Counted from the first letter of the stretch, positions 17,415 to 27,400 are shown. The stretch: DNA of 64,000 bases from Myxacorys chilensis ATA2-1-KO14 (GCA_019359275.1 JAHHHP010000011.1:33772-97771), one strand, 5' to 3'. Notes: generated from the letters alone by a model not told the origin. A program made the numbers and translations.

Positions 17415-17996
17415 CTAATTTGGATGGGCTGATTTGAAAAATGTCGATCGATATCGCAGACTCGCGCCAGTTCGCCCTGTCATCAGCCACATCGCAGAAC
17501 GTCCCACATCTCGCAGAACGCGCAGTTTCGACTCTTGGCGATGCTGACCAGACACTTCAATTGGGGTAAAAGCAATCCCCTGACTGCCAAATACAAAAGT
17601 TGCGATCGCTTCTGCCCGGCGCATGTGATAGTCAGAAGTCACAATATACACATGCTGAATACCGCGCCGCTTAAAGTCTGGAACAACGGTTGTAAAATTT
17701 GTTACTGTATCTGTCGCACGCGGATCGAAATACAGACGCGACTTTGGAATGCCAGCCGCCTCAAAAATGCGAACGGCATCAGGCGAACCTGCAGAGACCC
17801 AGATATTGAGCGATGGATGCTTTTGAGCGAGTTTCACCGCGTATGCTTCACGATCAGAACTTCCCCCTAAAATCAGAATCATTTCGGGGTTGGGGGATTG
17901 TTGCCGCGCGATCGCAAGCTGAGCTGGAATATAACCCAAGCTCAACACAATAAGACTGGAGGTGATGCACCGAAGCAGCCGGACGCGAGTAAACAC
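17415..17996 (-). CDS. YdcF/SanA-like DUF218 envelope protein
   Basis: The 193-residue protein has an N-terminal hydrophobic signal or anchor (LLRCITSSLIVLSLGYIPA) and a DUF218 core: MILILGGSSDREAYAV near 40, TDTVTNFTTVV near 95, and VTSDYHMRRAEAI near 120. The DUF218 family (ElyC, SanA, YdcF) is linked to peptidoglycan or undecaprenyl-carrier homeostasis, but its chemistry is unsettled. Among EPS genes it could influence lipid-carrier recycling (inference). It lies 281 bases upstream of the GH56-like lipoprotein gene on the same strand, and that gap has no supported ORF. Confidence 0.8.
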   Translation of the reverse strand: MFTRVRLLRCITSSLIVLSLGYIPAQLAIARQQSPNPEMILILGGSSDREAYAVKLAQKHPSLNIWVSAGSPDAVRIFEAAGIPKSRLYFDPRATDTVTNFTTVVPDFKRRGIQHVYIVTSDYHMRRAEAIATFVFGSQGIAFTPIEVSGQHRQESKLRVLRDVGRSAMWLMTGRTGASLRYRSTFFKSAHPN

Positions 17997-18043
17997 GGTA
18001 AGAAATGAACACTGGTAGAATCCCTGGTGTTAGTTTAGCCCGT

Positions 18044-18817
18044 TTAGCTCTTTTGCGAACCCCATTCCGCCTGAATTAAGTGAATTGATAAGAGAATTTC
18101 AGCTAAGACTCGCTGAAAGGTGTAGTACCAACCTGCCCACCCATCCAAGATTCCACCTTTAAGGATTAGACAATAGAACAAGATCACGAATGGTGCGAGG
18201 ATTTTCGTTTTGCGAATGCGATCGCCCAGGCTCAACTCGCGTTTTGGCGTTGCCAACAGCTTTTTTACTTCTAACACCATGTAGCGATCTTGCGCCCAGA
18301 GCCAGCGGCTCAGCGCTTTCCGATCGTCATGATAAATACAAGAATTCAGCATTGCTGCTTTGCCAGAGACCTGCAGCCGTTGCGTATGTCCATCATCGAT
18401 ATAAGTGGATTTCTGGCAGCGAAACAGAGCTTGCCGAGGTGGTAATAGCGTGCCGCGCAGAGGTTTGCCAAACACACAGTATTTAAAGGGAATGTAGTAT
18501 CCGTCAACGTCTGTTTCCAACGGCAATGCTTTAATTTCAGAGACAAGATCATCGGTGACAACATAATCTGCATCTAGTGACAGTGCCCATTCCGTTTGAA
18601 CATGCGACAGCCCAAAATTCCACTGGTTAGCGTGCGTATCAAACCGCCGTTGGAAAATTTCGACTTGTGGATAAGCGCGGAGAATATCGAGCGTTTCATC
18701 GGTGCTATAGCTGTCGATCACCACAATTCGGCTTGCCCACGTCAGGTGTTGAAGCACCCGATCGAGATTTGGAGCTTCATTAAACGTGAGAATTAGCGGT
18801 GTGATGTTTATCAGCAT
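18044..18817 (-). CDS. family 2 glycosyltransferase (WaaE/KdtX-like)
   Basis: This is a 257-residue GT-A protein with LILTFNEAPNLDRVL at 8-22, VIDSYSTDETLDI near 33, WALSLDADYVVTDDL near 77 (DxD-type), and a basic, amphipathic C-terminal half with a hydrophobic stretch (LAPFVILFYCLILKGG). This architecture is that of WaaE/KdtX-like inner-core or EPS glucosyltransferases. The donor is unknown. Its start overlaps the end of the upstream GT4 by 38 bases, indicating cotranscription and probably translational coupling. Confidence 0.85.
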   Translation of the reverse strand: MLINITPLILTFNEAPNLDRVLQHLTWASRIVVIDSYSTDETLDILRAYPQVEIFQRRFDTHANQWNFGLSHVQTEWALSLDADYVVTDDLVSEIKALPLETDVDGYYIPFKYCVFGKPLRGTLLPPRQALFRCQKSTYIDDGHTQRLQVSGKAAMLNSCIYHDDRKALSRWLWAQDRYMVLEVKKLLATPKRELSLGDRIRKTKILAPFVILFYCLILKGGILDGWAGWYYTFQRVLAEILLSIHLIQAEWGSQKS

Positions 18818-19994
18818 AAGTCGTAGGCTTGAGAACTGCTTGATAGGTTTCGGCTAATGTCGCCGCAATTTGATCCCAGGTGTAATGCTCGAAGATAAAC
18901 CGACGAGCGCGATCGCCGACGGCTCTCGCAATGTCAGGAGATTCTAAACAGTATCGAATCGTCTCTCTGATCTCGTTTGTGTCTAAGGCAGGCACGTAAC
19001 CAAGTTGCTGCTCTTCAAGGACAGAGGCAAGAGCAACACCAGGTGTCAAAATTGTCGTCAGCCCTGCTGCCATTGCTTCTAGCACAACCATTCCAAAATT
19101 CTCAGAACAAGAAGTGAGGGCAAAGAAGTCTGATCCTTGAAGCAACAGATCCTTAAATTCCCCGGTTACAAAGCCAGGGCGATAGGTGCGCGTTTGAATT
19201 CCAGCTTTGTTTAGCAACAGGTCTACTTCCTGTTCATATTCTGGAGTTCCATTTCCTGCTAACACAAAAGTAAATGGCAGATTAGCCAGTTGTCCTAGTG
19301 CCGGAACGAGGTACTCTAAGCCTTTCTTGTGATGTAGCCGAGACATAAATAGAATAATTGGCTGCTCTTCTGGTAGCTTGAGTTGCTTGCGTAGTCGTAC
19401 ACGAGCATCAGGAATTGGATCAGCAACAGAAACTCCAAGCGGCAAGACAACACTGGGAACATTTAGTGCCAATTGCTTCATCTCCCGTTCTTCCATCACA
19501 GAAGTCAACTGCAAAAATCGGCTTTGTCGAATATTGTCCCGCTCAATGAGCGATAGGTAGAGTTGTTTTTTTAGTTTGCTTTGCTGAAGCGACCAGTTGC
19601 ATAGTAATCCATGTGGTTGATGAATATAGGGAACTCGCTTTAGTCGCGCGATCGTCATCGCGATCGTCGATGGATACGAGAACAGTGCATGAACATGAAC
19701 TAAGTCGTACTCAGCAATATGTTTCCACAACCAAGCTGTGAGTGCCTTGGAAAAGGCAAATTCGCGGATGGCAGACTGAGGTGGAGAAAAGCGGGGGAAA
19801 AACCAGGTTGGAATGTGCTGGTACTCAACCTTTTGCTCCAGTGGAACATCCAACAGTGCTTCTCCATCATCATTTGTAGTGGCAAGTTCCACATCGGCTC
19901 CTTGCAACCTTAAAGCTTGTAGTAATCCCAAAACTGCTTGGCTTGTGCCTCCCCGAGATAATCCAACAGAAGGGATGACATGAAGAATTTTCAT
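18780..19994 (-). CDS. family 4 glycosyltransferase
   Basis: This is a 404-residue GT-B enzyme. The N-terminal acceptor lobe begins MKILHVIPSVGLSRGGTSQAV with YDLVHVHALFSYPS near 95. The C-terminal donor lobe has ILFMSRLHHKKGLEYLV near 210, VLAGNGTPEYE near 240 and SENFGMVVLEAMAAGL near 303, the ExFGxxxxEAxxxG retaining-GT4 motif. It presumably extends the lipid-linked repeat unit. Substrates are not predictable. It stands 12 bases after the next upstream GT4. Confidence 0.88.
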   Translation of the reverse strand: MKILHVIPSVGLSRGGTSQAVLGLLQALRLQGADVELATTNDDGEALLDVPLEQKVEYQHIPTWFFPRFSPPQSAIREFAFSKALTAWLWKHIAEYDLVHVHALFSYPSTIAMTIARLKRVPYIHQPHGLLCNWSLQQSKLKKQLYLSLIERDNIRQSRFLQLTSVMEEREMKQLALNVPSVVLPLGVSVADPIPDARVRLRKQLKLPEEQPIILFMSRLHHKKGLEYLVPALGQLANLPFTFVLAGNGTPEYEQEVDLLLNKAGIQTRTYRPGFVTGEFKDLLLQGSDFFALTSCSENFGMVVLEAMAAGLTTILTPGVALASVLEEQQLGYVPALDTNEIRETIRYCLESPDIARAVGDRARRFIFEHYTWDQIAATLAETYQAVLKPTTYADKHHTANSHV

Positions 19995-20006
19995 ACAAGT
20001 AATTTT

Positions 20007-21155
20007 TTATACAATCAAATTAGGCTGAGCTTCGCTTAACGCAACCCTTACAGCTTGACTCAAGCCTTGAGCAAAGTGAGCAGGCGAAAATTTTTGAATA
20101 TGACTTAACGCTGCTGTCCCCATTGCTTCAGCATCTACCATCTCTGAACTCATCTTGACCATCAATCCAGTCATCTGTTCGATATTATCGGGATCAAATC
20201 CCCAACCATTTATCCCTTCAATCACTAGATCTTCAAAACATCCACAGCGATTCGATACCAGCACAGGTAGTCCCGCTGCCATTGCCTCATTGACTACCAA
20301 TCCCCACTGCTCTTGAGTACTAGCATGAACAAAACAACCCGCGTGAGCAAAATATGGTAGTAGTTCGTCCTGCTGAAGGAAGCCTGGTAAATGAATGCGA
20401 TCGCTTAAACCCAGTTCCGCAATTTGCTGCTCAAGCTGAGGGCGAAGCTGACCATCACCGCACAAGACCAGATCCCAAGCTTGTGAACCCGCTTGCTGAC
20501 TATAAGCAGCATAAGCAGAAATAAGATTTGACAGATTTTTTTTAGGAATAAAGCGATTGATGGACAGAAAGAAGGGTCGAGCAATTGGTGGTGGTAGCGA
20601 TCGAATCTTAGACGGGTGAAAGGCGTCATTGCCTACCACGTTATACCCCACTACAATTTGCTCCGGCAGCATTCCCAGCTTAGTGAGGTAGCGTTTTTGA
20701 GGGTTTCCGCCCACCAATGCGGCTTGGAACTGTTTAAGGATTGTTCGCTTAACCTGCTCTTGCCACCACCGTCGTGGAGCATCATCTTCTTTGGTCGCTG
20801 AAAATAGAATTCTGGCTTTTCCCGTCCATGCTCCCCACATTAGCGCCATCAGCATAGACGGGCGAAAGTACCCCATAATGGCGATCGCATCCGGTTGAAC
20901 CCGCTCCAACGTTTTAATCAGGGATTGACCTAACTTAATAGGATTGACCGCTTCAAGCTGTTGATTTTCAGTGATCGTAATAAACGGGTAGGGAAGATGC
21001 TCAACGCTAGTCCTCCACTCGTAGTCTGCTTCCGCTCGCGCGAGTTCGATTGCCGTTACCTGCCAATTTAAGTCTTGGCAAAGTTGATGCATCGCATTGA
21101 GACGCGCCAGATGATAGGGACCGTAATTTGTGAATAGCAGAGCAATGTGAGTCAT
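20007..21155 (-). CDS. family 4 glycosyltransferase
   Basis: The 382-residue GT-B protein starts MTHIALLFTNYGPYHLARL. Donor-lobe landmarks are FFLSINRFIPKKNLSNLISA near 200, LVLCGDGQLRPQLEQQI near 235, and STQEQWGLVVNEAMAAGLPV near 290 with the E-x7-E pair. The N-terminal region with QPDAIAIMGYFRPSMLMAL is typical of cyanobacterial EPS transferases. Sugar specificity is unknown. It is part of the continuous minus-strand run, 70 bases downstream of the polymerase gene start. Confidence 0.87.
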   Translation of the reverse strand: MTHIALLFTNYGPYHLARLNAMHQLCQDLNWQVTAIELARAEADYEWRTSVEHLPYPFITITENQQLEAVNPIKLGQSLIKTLERVQPDAIAIMGYFRPSMLMALMWGAWTGKARILFSATKEDDAPRRWWQEQVKRTILKQFQAALVGGNPQKRYLTKLGMLPEQIVVGYNVVGNDAFHPSKIRSLPPPIARPFFLSINRFIPKKNLSNLISAYAAYSQQAGSQAWDLVLCGDGQLRPQLEQQIAELGLSDRIHLPGFLQQDELLPYFAHAGCFVHASTQEQWGLVVNEAMAAGLPVLVSNRCGCFEDLVIEGINGWGFDPDNIEQMTGLMVKMSSEMVDAEAMGTAALSHIQKFSPAHFAQGLSQAVRVALSEAQPNLIV

Positions 21156-21224
21156 AATTTCTATCTATGCGTCAACCGCGATCGTTGACTTCAACGAGTC
21201 TGTTTCGATTTAGTCTCCTGGCGC

Positions 21225-22565
21225 TCAACTAGAACTGATGTTGGCTCGAATCTCACGTTTACTCAACCGAACAAAAGCAATAATCACGCCAATAGAACAC
21301 ACAGGAAGGTAACTCCGATAGGGATCACCGTGAAACGAAAACATACAAAGCGCTTGAATAAAAAAGACAATGCTAAAGCCTGTCATCATGGCATAGTCGC
21401 TCCTCAGAAATCGCTGAGGGCCTAGAAAAGATTTTCTTGGATCAATCTGCATCGCGTTTGCCACGACCGTCTTGAAAAGCTGATAGGCCAAATAGAGAAG
21501 CGGCAACGTAAACGCTAAAGTACCAAACATCCCAAACTCGGTCGCAACTTGCAGAAAAGCATTGTGGGCAGAGCCACTAGAGTACAACCCATTCCCCCAA
21601 ACCGGGTTTTTTAAGAACGTCTCCCACGCCTGTTGATATATCGCTTGTCTTCCTTGAATCGACATATCTCCACTTCCTCCATCTGCTACTCGAAAAAGAA
21701 TATCGATTCTACCGATTCCCTTCTCGATCGCAGTAGAAATCAGAGATGGCTTATCTGAAGGTTTTCCGGGTGACATCAGTGCCATCACCGGATCTAAAGT
21801 CAGCAAGCCAAACAAGAAGATTCCAGCCACTAAAGTTAAATTTGAGAAAAATCTGGATGAGGTTTTGTTAGAACTCAGCAGAATGAAAAGAACATAGACG
21901 CCAAGAAGAAATCCACTCGCCAACATCGATAGCGTTGCGCTGCGGGTTCCAGACAAAGTGCAAACAAACAATCCAGGAACACCCACTAGAAGCCAAATCG
22001 CCTTTCCAGATGTTTTTCCAGTGATCCACAAAATCAAACTGGAGAGAAACGCAAAGGCTCCGGTGTATCCAACCAGAATAGGATTGCTAGATGCACCTGC
22101 GGCTAATCGCTCACCGTTATTCACTAAAGCTGCACTTCCAGTACTAACCTGAACGAAGAGAATGAGCGATGTCACTGAGGCGGCTACATTAGCTGCATAG
22201 CAAAAAACTTTAAACTGATTGAAGGTAAGACTTCTGATCAATGTTAAAGCAAGCCAGTAAACACAAAAGTAAATCGCTAAGTTTGCTGGAAATATCGCAG
22301 TTGGAGAAGGAAAGATCAAGTCGTAAACAAACATCGCTACAAAAGCGATATATAGCGCATCAACAATTCCAATCCGGAATAGTTTTCGTTTTGATTGTTT
22401 ATCGGTGATTATAAGTATAAGAGGAATAGAAATAAGAGCAACTTGAAAAATACCTGTCAAGATGCTGGAGCTAACTCCAATCAGACTTGTAAGAGTAAAA
22501 TAAAGGGTCAAGCCATGCGCATATACACCCAGTAGTATGGCCGCCCATTTTGATTTTTGTTTCAT
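21225..22565 (-). CDS. O-antigen polymerase/ligase family protein (Wzy-like)
   Basis: The 446-residue polytopic protein has about eleven predicted membrane helices and a large periplasmic loop. That loop holds the Wzy_C/WaaL-type landmark NPVWGNGLYSSGSAHNAFLQ near 325-345 followed by ATEFGMFGTLAF. A conserved Arg lies in QGRQAIYQQAW. Such enzymes join lipid-linked repeat units (Wzy) or move glycans to lipid A (WaaL). The EPS context favours a polymerase. No Wzx flippase is found within the window, so the matching flippase would have to be elsewhere. Confidence 0.85.
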   Translation of the reverse strand: MKQKSKWAAILLGVYAHGLTLYFTLTSLIGVSSSILTGIFQVALISIPLILIITDKQSKRKLFRIGIVDALYIAFVAMFVYDLIFPSPTAIFPANLAIYFCVYWLALTLIRSLTFNQFKVFCYAANVAASVTSLILFVQVSTGSAALVNNGERLAAGASSNPILVGYTGAFAFLSSLILWITGKTSGKAIWLLVGVPGLFVCTLSGTRSATLSMLASGFLLGVYVLFILLSSNKTSSRFFSNLTLVAGIFLFGLLTLDPVMALMSPGKPSDKPSLISTAIEKGIGRIDILFRVADGGSGDMSIQGRQAIYQQAWETFLKNPVWGNGLYSSGSAHNAFLQVATEFGMFGTLAFTLPLLYLAYQLFKTVVANAMQIDPRKSFLGPQRFLRSDYAMMTGFSIVFFIQALCMFSFHGDPYRSYLPVCSIGVIIAFVRLSKREIRANISSS

Positions 22566-22602
22566 AACTTGCTAGTGAGCCATAGGGAACGATAACGCCG
22601 CC

Positions 22603-23919
22603 TCAGATATGAGCTTGGTTCGGCAATTGGCCAGTCAGGGTTTTAACAAGGGTTTTAACAAAATTTTCAGCTAAGTTTTGATTTACAAATTGCTCCATCT
22701 TCTGACGATCGCAGCTTTCATTTACTCCATCAAGCGCCTCTAGAATGGCTTGCGCGATCGCACTCGGATTCGTAGAATCGATCGCGAGTCCGAGACAATA
22801 GCGTTTTACGAGTTCACCCATTAACCCAAAATCTGAAGAGATAACAGGCTTTTGCGCCGCTGCTGCCGCTAAAAGAATGCCACTCATGCCCACGTGCCGT
22901 TGATAGGTTGCGAGAACAACATCAGCAATGTGATAGTAAAGCGCAACATCAGACTCTGGAACAAAGTCATCCTGAACAACAATTTGAATAGGTCGTGACT
23001 GTGAGACTTCTAGGATGAGTGACTGAATTTTGGACTTTTGGGATGGCTGGATCGAACCTACTAACAATAAACAAATTTTTTGGCACGAATCCGGATCTAA
23101 CTGTTGAATTGCGTCTAGAACTTGGAAAATTCCTTTTCGGCCCGACAACATACCAAACATGAGAAAGATTTGCCGAGCGTTGTCAATCTTCAGCGTCTCC
23201 TTAAGTTTAATGGCCTGTCCTGAATTTATCTTCTCTGGAGTGATTGGATCGGGTAAACAAAGGACCTGCGTTTTGGAAGTGAATTTAGCAATATGAGAAA
23301 CTGCAAAGGGATCAAGGCTAAATAAACACTTTAGGTTAGATCTTTGTAACACTAACGCTAATAGCACTTTCTGCCGCCAGCGACGGATTAAATCTTTCCA
23401 GGTTGAACGATAACCAAAGAACGTGGTGTAATGAAATGTGGGTCTGAAGTAAATGCCGGAAACAGGACAAGGAGCCTTTCTTCCAAACAAGATTGGCAGT
23501 TGTAGATGATCAAAATACATTAGCAATGCTTGGCTTGCATTTAGCTCACCAGCATATCTACAAAACAAGTTCCATTCAGTAAAAACTTTGGCCGTGAACG
23601 ATACTTGAGCTTTTAGGTGGATAAAGTCTTCTTCAGAAATTGGAAAGAACTGGACGTTGGGTTGACCATGTTCAGATGCAAAATTGATCAGATCAGGATG
23701 GAATTCTAGAAACTCAGGAGTGACAACACAGGTTAGTGAATCTGGGCATTGAGTGCTGCACCAATACTCTACAAGATGGCGAATGTAGGCGGCGTGGTGC
23801 CCTTGAGAGAGAAGATCGAATACAAGTAGAGTAGTACGGAGATTCTCACTTCTTGGAGCCTCATTGAGCAAATTGGGCTTTGTAGAGTGCGAATTTAACG
23901 TGGTCATCGGTTCCGGCAA
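22603..23919 (-). CDS. family 4-type glycosyltransferase
   Basis: This is a 438-residue GT-B protein with an unusual N-terminal lobe (TTLLVFDLLSQGHHAAYIRHL near 29-49). The donor lobe is more typical: IFLMFGMLSGRKGIFQVLDA near 250, LLLVGSIQPSQKS near 280, VALYYHIADVVLATYQRHVG near 325, and AAAQKPVISSDFGLMGELV near 357. The usual E-x7-E pair is weak, so assignment to GT4 is by overall pattern. An alternative start is the ATG four codons inside. It is encoded between the Wzy-like polymerase and another GT4. Confidence 0.78.
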   Translation of the reverse strand: MPEPMTTLNSHSTKPNLLNEAPRSENLRTTLLVFDLLSQGHHAAYIRHLVEYWCSTQCPDSLTCVVTPEFLEFHPDLINFASEHGQPNVQFFPISEEDFIHLKAQVSFTAKVFTEWNLFCRYAGELNASQALLMYFDHLQLPILFGRKAPCPVSGIYFRPTFHYTTFFGYRSTWKDLIRRWRQKVLLALVLQRSNLKCLFSLDPFAVSHIAKFTSKTQVLCLPDPITPEKINSGQAIKLKETLKIDNARQIFLMFGMLSGRKGIFQVLDAIQQLDPDSCQKICLLLVGSIQPSQKSKIQSLILEVSQSRPIQIVVQDDFVPESDVALYYHIADVVLATYQRHVGMSGILLAAAAAQKPVISSDFGLMGELVKRYCLGLAIDSTNPSAIAQAILEALDGVNESCDRQKMEQFVNQNLAENFVKTLVKTLTGQLPNQAHI

Positions 23920-23985
23920 AGCTTTTGGGTTTAAGAGTAGTCGTTAGAGAACAAAGCAAGTTGAGGACAGACCTGTAGAACGCTT

Positions 23986-25071
23986 CTACAGAAATTGCCG
24001 AATGCATTCCACAAATCGTTTCTCTGCTGCAACAGGGTGATTTAACATTTTTGGCATTGGTAATGATTGGCTCATCCAATCTGCAAGCTCAATCCAACTT
24101 TCATAGCGGTAAACTCCTGAATACTCAGAAGTACTTCTACAAGCATTGGTATTTGCAACCACCGGAACTCCACTGATCAGTAGTTCAGGAATTCGAGTGA
24201 GCGCACCAGAAGTTGGTTTCTGGTGTATCAACGCAGCTTGAGTACCAATTAATAACTCATCAAGCTTTTCATTGGTAATGGCACCGTGGATTGTATAGGT
24301 TTTGCCGTCGCAATACTCCGCTAGTCGCTCGGTTCCGTAGCCTGCAATATCTACATAAAAATCTAACGTTTTTTCAACTTCTCGCAACCGTTCTAATTGC
24401 TCAATCATACCGTTTCGAGTCGGTGGGTTGTTGGCGTTGCCAAGAATCAGGAACCCGCGTTTTGTAGAAGTTGCTCTTGCTTCACGGACTTTCAATAAGC
24501 GTTGCAGAACAGCTTCTGGCGGATAATACGGTAAAAAATAGGCGTTGGCTCCTTTGATTCTTAATAACCATTCTTCTTCGCGAGAAATGCAGAAGACTGT
24601 ATCTGCTTTTACAAGAGCACGAACCTCTGTTTCAAACCCCGCGAAAAAGGCTCCTTGATCTAGCACAAGAGATTCTAGGTTGTGAGGCAAGGCAATCACT
24701 TTAAACCCGTTATCTGCCGCAACATAAGGGGCTACATAATTTTTTGTAGCTTCCCACAGCAGGAGTTTGATTCCGTTATGCTGTCGCAATTTGGATTGAT
24801 AAAGCTGCCGTTGAAAACCGCAAAACGCTAATGCAACCGTGGAGTAACCCACTTTTAACCGATGTTTTGTAATGAATTGAAGTGTGGTGGGATTGAGAAT
24901 AGCGCTGACGCCTGCTAAGTAGCGGCTAAAGCGGGTGGTGAGCAGGGTTCGATCGAAGGGAGAACTATTAATACTCGCCTTCTTAATCAGTTCAGCAATT
25001 TGTGCTGTGCGATGATCACCGCCATGTCCGTTGGGATCAGTTGTAAAAAAGGTGTCAACTAGGATATTCAT
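23986..25071 (-). CDS. glycosyltransferase-like protein (GT-B fold)
   Basis: This is a 361-residue protein starting MNILVDTFFTTDPNGHGGDH. An N-terminal lobe with FKVIALPHNLESLV near 140 and DTVFCISREEEWLL near 170 precedes a donor-type lobe with GFLILGNANNPPTRNGMIEQL near 215. The C-terminal sequence TRIPELLISGVPVVANTNAC near 305 fits the nucleotide-sugar site of GT4 relatives. The canonical E-x7-E motif is not obvious. It is likely an EPS glycosyltransferase; substrate unknown. A 159-base gap without features separates it from the next upstream gene. Confidence 0.7.
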   Translation of the reverse strand: MNILVDTFFTTDPNGHGGDHRTAQIAELIKKASINSSPFDRTLLTTRFSRYLAGVSAILNPTTLQFITKHRLKVGYSTVALAFCGFQRQLYQSKLRQHNGIKLLLWEATKNYVAPYVAADNGFKVIALPHNLESLVLDQGAFFAGFETEVRALVKADTVFCISREEEWLLRIKGANAYFLPYYPPEAVLQRLLKVREARATSTKRGFLILGNANNPPTRNGMIEQLERLREVEKTLDFYVDIAGYGTERLAEYCDGKTYTIHGAITNEKLDELLIGTQAALIHQKPTSGALTRIPELLISGVPVVANTNACRSTSEYSGVYRYESWIELADWMSQSLPMPKMLNHPVAAEKRFVECIRQFL

Positions 25072-25230
25072 TTAGAGTTCAATTCAGCTTCAATTTTCGC
25101 TCTTCTAAGTTCTCTGGCATAAACTGCATATCACTTGAACTCAGGTAAAAGTACTTGCTACAAATGTCGGATTTGCTGGAGTTAAGTTTCATAATACAGA
25201 TCGCGATCGCTAACAGATTCTCTACGAATA

Positions 25231-26415
25231 TCAAGCCGTTTGAAGAGATTTTTCTAACACTGAGTTGTAACTCTGAAGATGTTGATCGAACACGGACGGC
25301 AGAGAGAGATTCTGACTTAGAAATAACACTTTAGAATCATTAAATTCGCTGCGTAGAGGAATCAAATTTTGAATCGCTGTTGTTAACGCCTCAACTGTGT
25401 AGGAATCAAAGGTTTTAATTGCACCAGGCTTTAGCTCGTTGTATTCTGCGACTTGAGGAATGTTAGAGGCGAGAATCGGACGTGCCGCCGAAATCCAGGT
25501 TGAGAGTGAACCAGAAGCAGAAGTTTGCTGGAATGGGCAGACCGCCAAATCGGTCGCGACTAAATACTGTTCCAACTCCGACTCCGATAGATAACCTGTG
25601 ACCCGAATGCGATCGCGCACTCCCTCCTTCTCCGCCAGTGCCATTAAATCCTGATAAAACGCTTCATGGCCTGAACTGACGCCTCCAGCAAAGACAACTT
25701 TAACGGTAGGCGGCAACTGCGCCAACGCCTGGACTAACAGTTGGTGCCCTTTCCCACTGTAAATAAATCCTAGCAATGTGATTACTGCATCGTCTGCTAA
25801 CCCTAACGCTTGACGCGCCTCCGCCCGACTAATTTGAATTGCTCTTGTTTCCACAAAATGCGGAATCACCCGAACTGTTTGCATCGAGACGCGATCGCTC
25901 AGTCGACGAGCTTCTTCTTGAGTACAAACAAAGGCAAGGCGCGATCGCGCCATCACTTTTTGCAGTGCTAAAGTATGGGGCGACAGTCGATCTCTTAAAG
26001 CTGCTTTTACTAAGTCTCGCAATGTAATCGAACCAGACGCTTTAGAAAAATATTGTTGAGCGAGGGCCGCGCTCGATGGTGGATAAAAAATATCGTGCAA
26101 CGTGACGACTAAGGGGCAAGTGCAGTGCCGCATGAAGGTATCGAGATAGCCTAACTGAGACCAGCCATCGCCCCAAATTAAGCGATTGTATTGGAGGTGA
26201 ACAATCTCGGCTGACCTGAGCGTTTGAGCAGCGCGAATTAGGGAGGCGTGATTCGCTTGGCGAAGCTCCGAAGGATTGCCCTTTCGTTCCGTCAAAACGA
26301 CCTCTGCTTCGATCATAGAAAGAGATGATCTCCGCCGTGCTTCGGTTGCCAATAGACGTCCATAGCGAGCAATGCCATGCTCAGCAGAGCCGATGTGTAA
26401 GTAGCCGATTTGCAT
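25231..26415 (-). CDS. family 4 glycosyltransferase
   Basis: This GT-B enzyme of about 394 residues begins MQIGYLHIGSAEHGIARYGR. Features are EIVHLQYNRLIWGD and LVVTLHDIFYPPSS in the acceptor lobe, AVITLLGFIYSGKGHQLLVQ and VVFAGGVSSGHEAFYQDL in the donor lobe, and DLAVCPFQQTSASGSLSTWI near the E-x7-E region, where the acidic pair is replaced by a Ser-rich loop. I placed the start at 26415, where GAGG lies 9 bases upstream and the N-terminus matches the family. An upstream ATG at 26505 would run 61 bases into the preceding GT2 gene. Confidence 0.83.
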   Translation of the reverse strand: MQIGYLHIGSAEHGIARYGRLLATEARRRSSLSMIEAEVVLTERKGNPSELRQANHASLIRAAQTLRSAEIVHLQYNRLIWGDGWSQLGYLDTFMRHCTCPLVVTLHDIFYPPSSAALAQQYFSKASGSITLRDLVKAALRDRLSPHTLALQKVMARSRLAFVCTQEEARRLSDRVSMQTVRVIPHFVETRAIQISRAEARQALGLADDAVITLLGFIYSGKGHQLLVQALAQLPPTVKVVFAGGVSSGHEAFYQDLMALAEKEGVRDRIRVTGYLSESELEQYLVATDLAVCPFQQTSASGSLSTWISAARPILASNIPQVAEYNELKPGAIKTFDSYTVEALTTAIQNLIPLRSEFNDSKVLFLSQNLSLPSVFDQHLQSYNSVLEKSLQTA

Positions 26416-26444
26416 CCTGTGCTGCCTCAAATCATGAACTAGCG

Positions 26445-27302
26445 CTAGGCTTGCGAGAACTTGGGTAAAACGCGCCATACTCGACCAGCACTCCGCTTTG
26501 CCCACTTGGTCAACTTTATGGGTGTGTTGAGAAAGAAGTAGAGCATAGCAATTTGAAGTTGCGAAAGGAGAGGAAGCTGATTTCGGTAAGTTCTCAGCAG
26601 CACTTCTGCTCGACGAGAGCCTTCACCTGTTCGCCAATCCATAACCGTCTTGGTTCCCTCAATTTCACGATAGTTTCCCCAAGTTTGATCAACATGCTTT
26701 GTGTGGGCAACTTGGACGGCTCTAAAAATGAAATCAATATCCATCGCATAGTGTTCATCTAATTTGTAGAGGCCAATTTCTTGATGTAAACACTTGTGAT
26801 AGAAGTAAGCAGACGGATTGATAGGAGGAGGATTCACGTCGCCCCCAAGTAATAAATCTGCTAGTTTAAGCTTCGCTGGGCGATTAAATTTCTTTAACTC
26901 GCCCGCATCATTCCAAATATTACAATTTCCTGCAACAAAGCTAGGTTTTGGTAGCAATCGAAAGATATCTACAACACGATTGAGAACATTTGGTTCATAG
27001 TAATCATCAACATTGAGGAAACTTACAATTTCTCCCTTTGCGTTTGATATTCCCTTATTCATCGCATCAGATTGCCCCTGATCTTTTTCTGAGATCCAGC
27101 GAATGTGAGGGTAACGTTCAGCATACTGTTGAACAATCTCAATTGTTCTATCACTAGACTTGCCATCAATAATGAGATGTTCTGCTTCTAAACAGTGTTG
27201 CTCAATCACATTTTGAAGGCAAGATTCAATAAATTTCTCTCCGTTATAAACCGGAGTAATAATGCTAAGTGCGATCGCATGAGACAACGGTTCAGCGTCC
27301 AT
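26445..27302 (-). CDS. family 2 glycosyltransferase
   Basis: This 285-residue GT-A enzyme carries ALSIITPVYNGEKFIESCL at 12-30, LIIDGKSSDRTIEIV near 44, SEKDQGQSDAMNKGIS near 70, and VSFLNVDDYYEPN near 92 (metal site). The C-terminal part (DFIFRAVQVAHTKHVDQTWGNY) follows the same WcaE/PglA-like pattern as the GT2 at 14800-15555, from which it may be an ancient paralogue. Donor unknown. It lies 29 bases before the next GT4 start. Confidence 0.85.
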   Translation of the reverse strand: MDAEPLSHAIALSIITPVYNGEKFIESCLQNVIEQHCLEAEHLIIDGKSSDRTIEIVQQYAERYPHIRWISEKDQGQSDAMNKGISNAKGEIVSFLNVDDYYEPNVLNRVVDIFRLLPKPSFVAGNCNIWNDAGELKKFNRPAKLKLADLLLGGDVNPPPINPSAYFYHKCLHQEIGLYKLDEHYAMDIDFIFRAVQVAHTKHVDQTWGNYREIEGTKTVMDWRTGEGSRRAEVLLRTYRNQLPLLSQLQIAMLYFFLNTPIKLTKWAKRSAGRVWRVLPKFSQA

Positions 27303-27400
27303 TTAGAATTGGTGTCTTAAAGTAACTACGGCCTTGAAGGCTTGGTTCAGAATTGTAATTGGGCAAGATTTCAGTTCATACAAGCTCGGATCGGAATGAA

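Noticed and set aside
17158..17490. 110-codon minus-strand ORF upstream of the lipoprotein gene
   Set aside because: It overlaps the YdcF-like gene's end in another frame and lacks any protein-like motif or ribosome-binding site.
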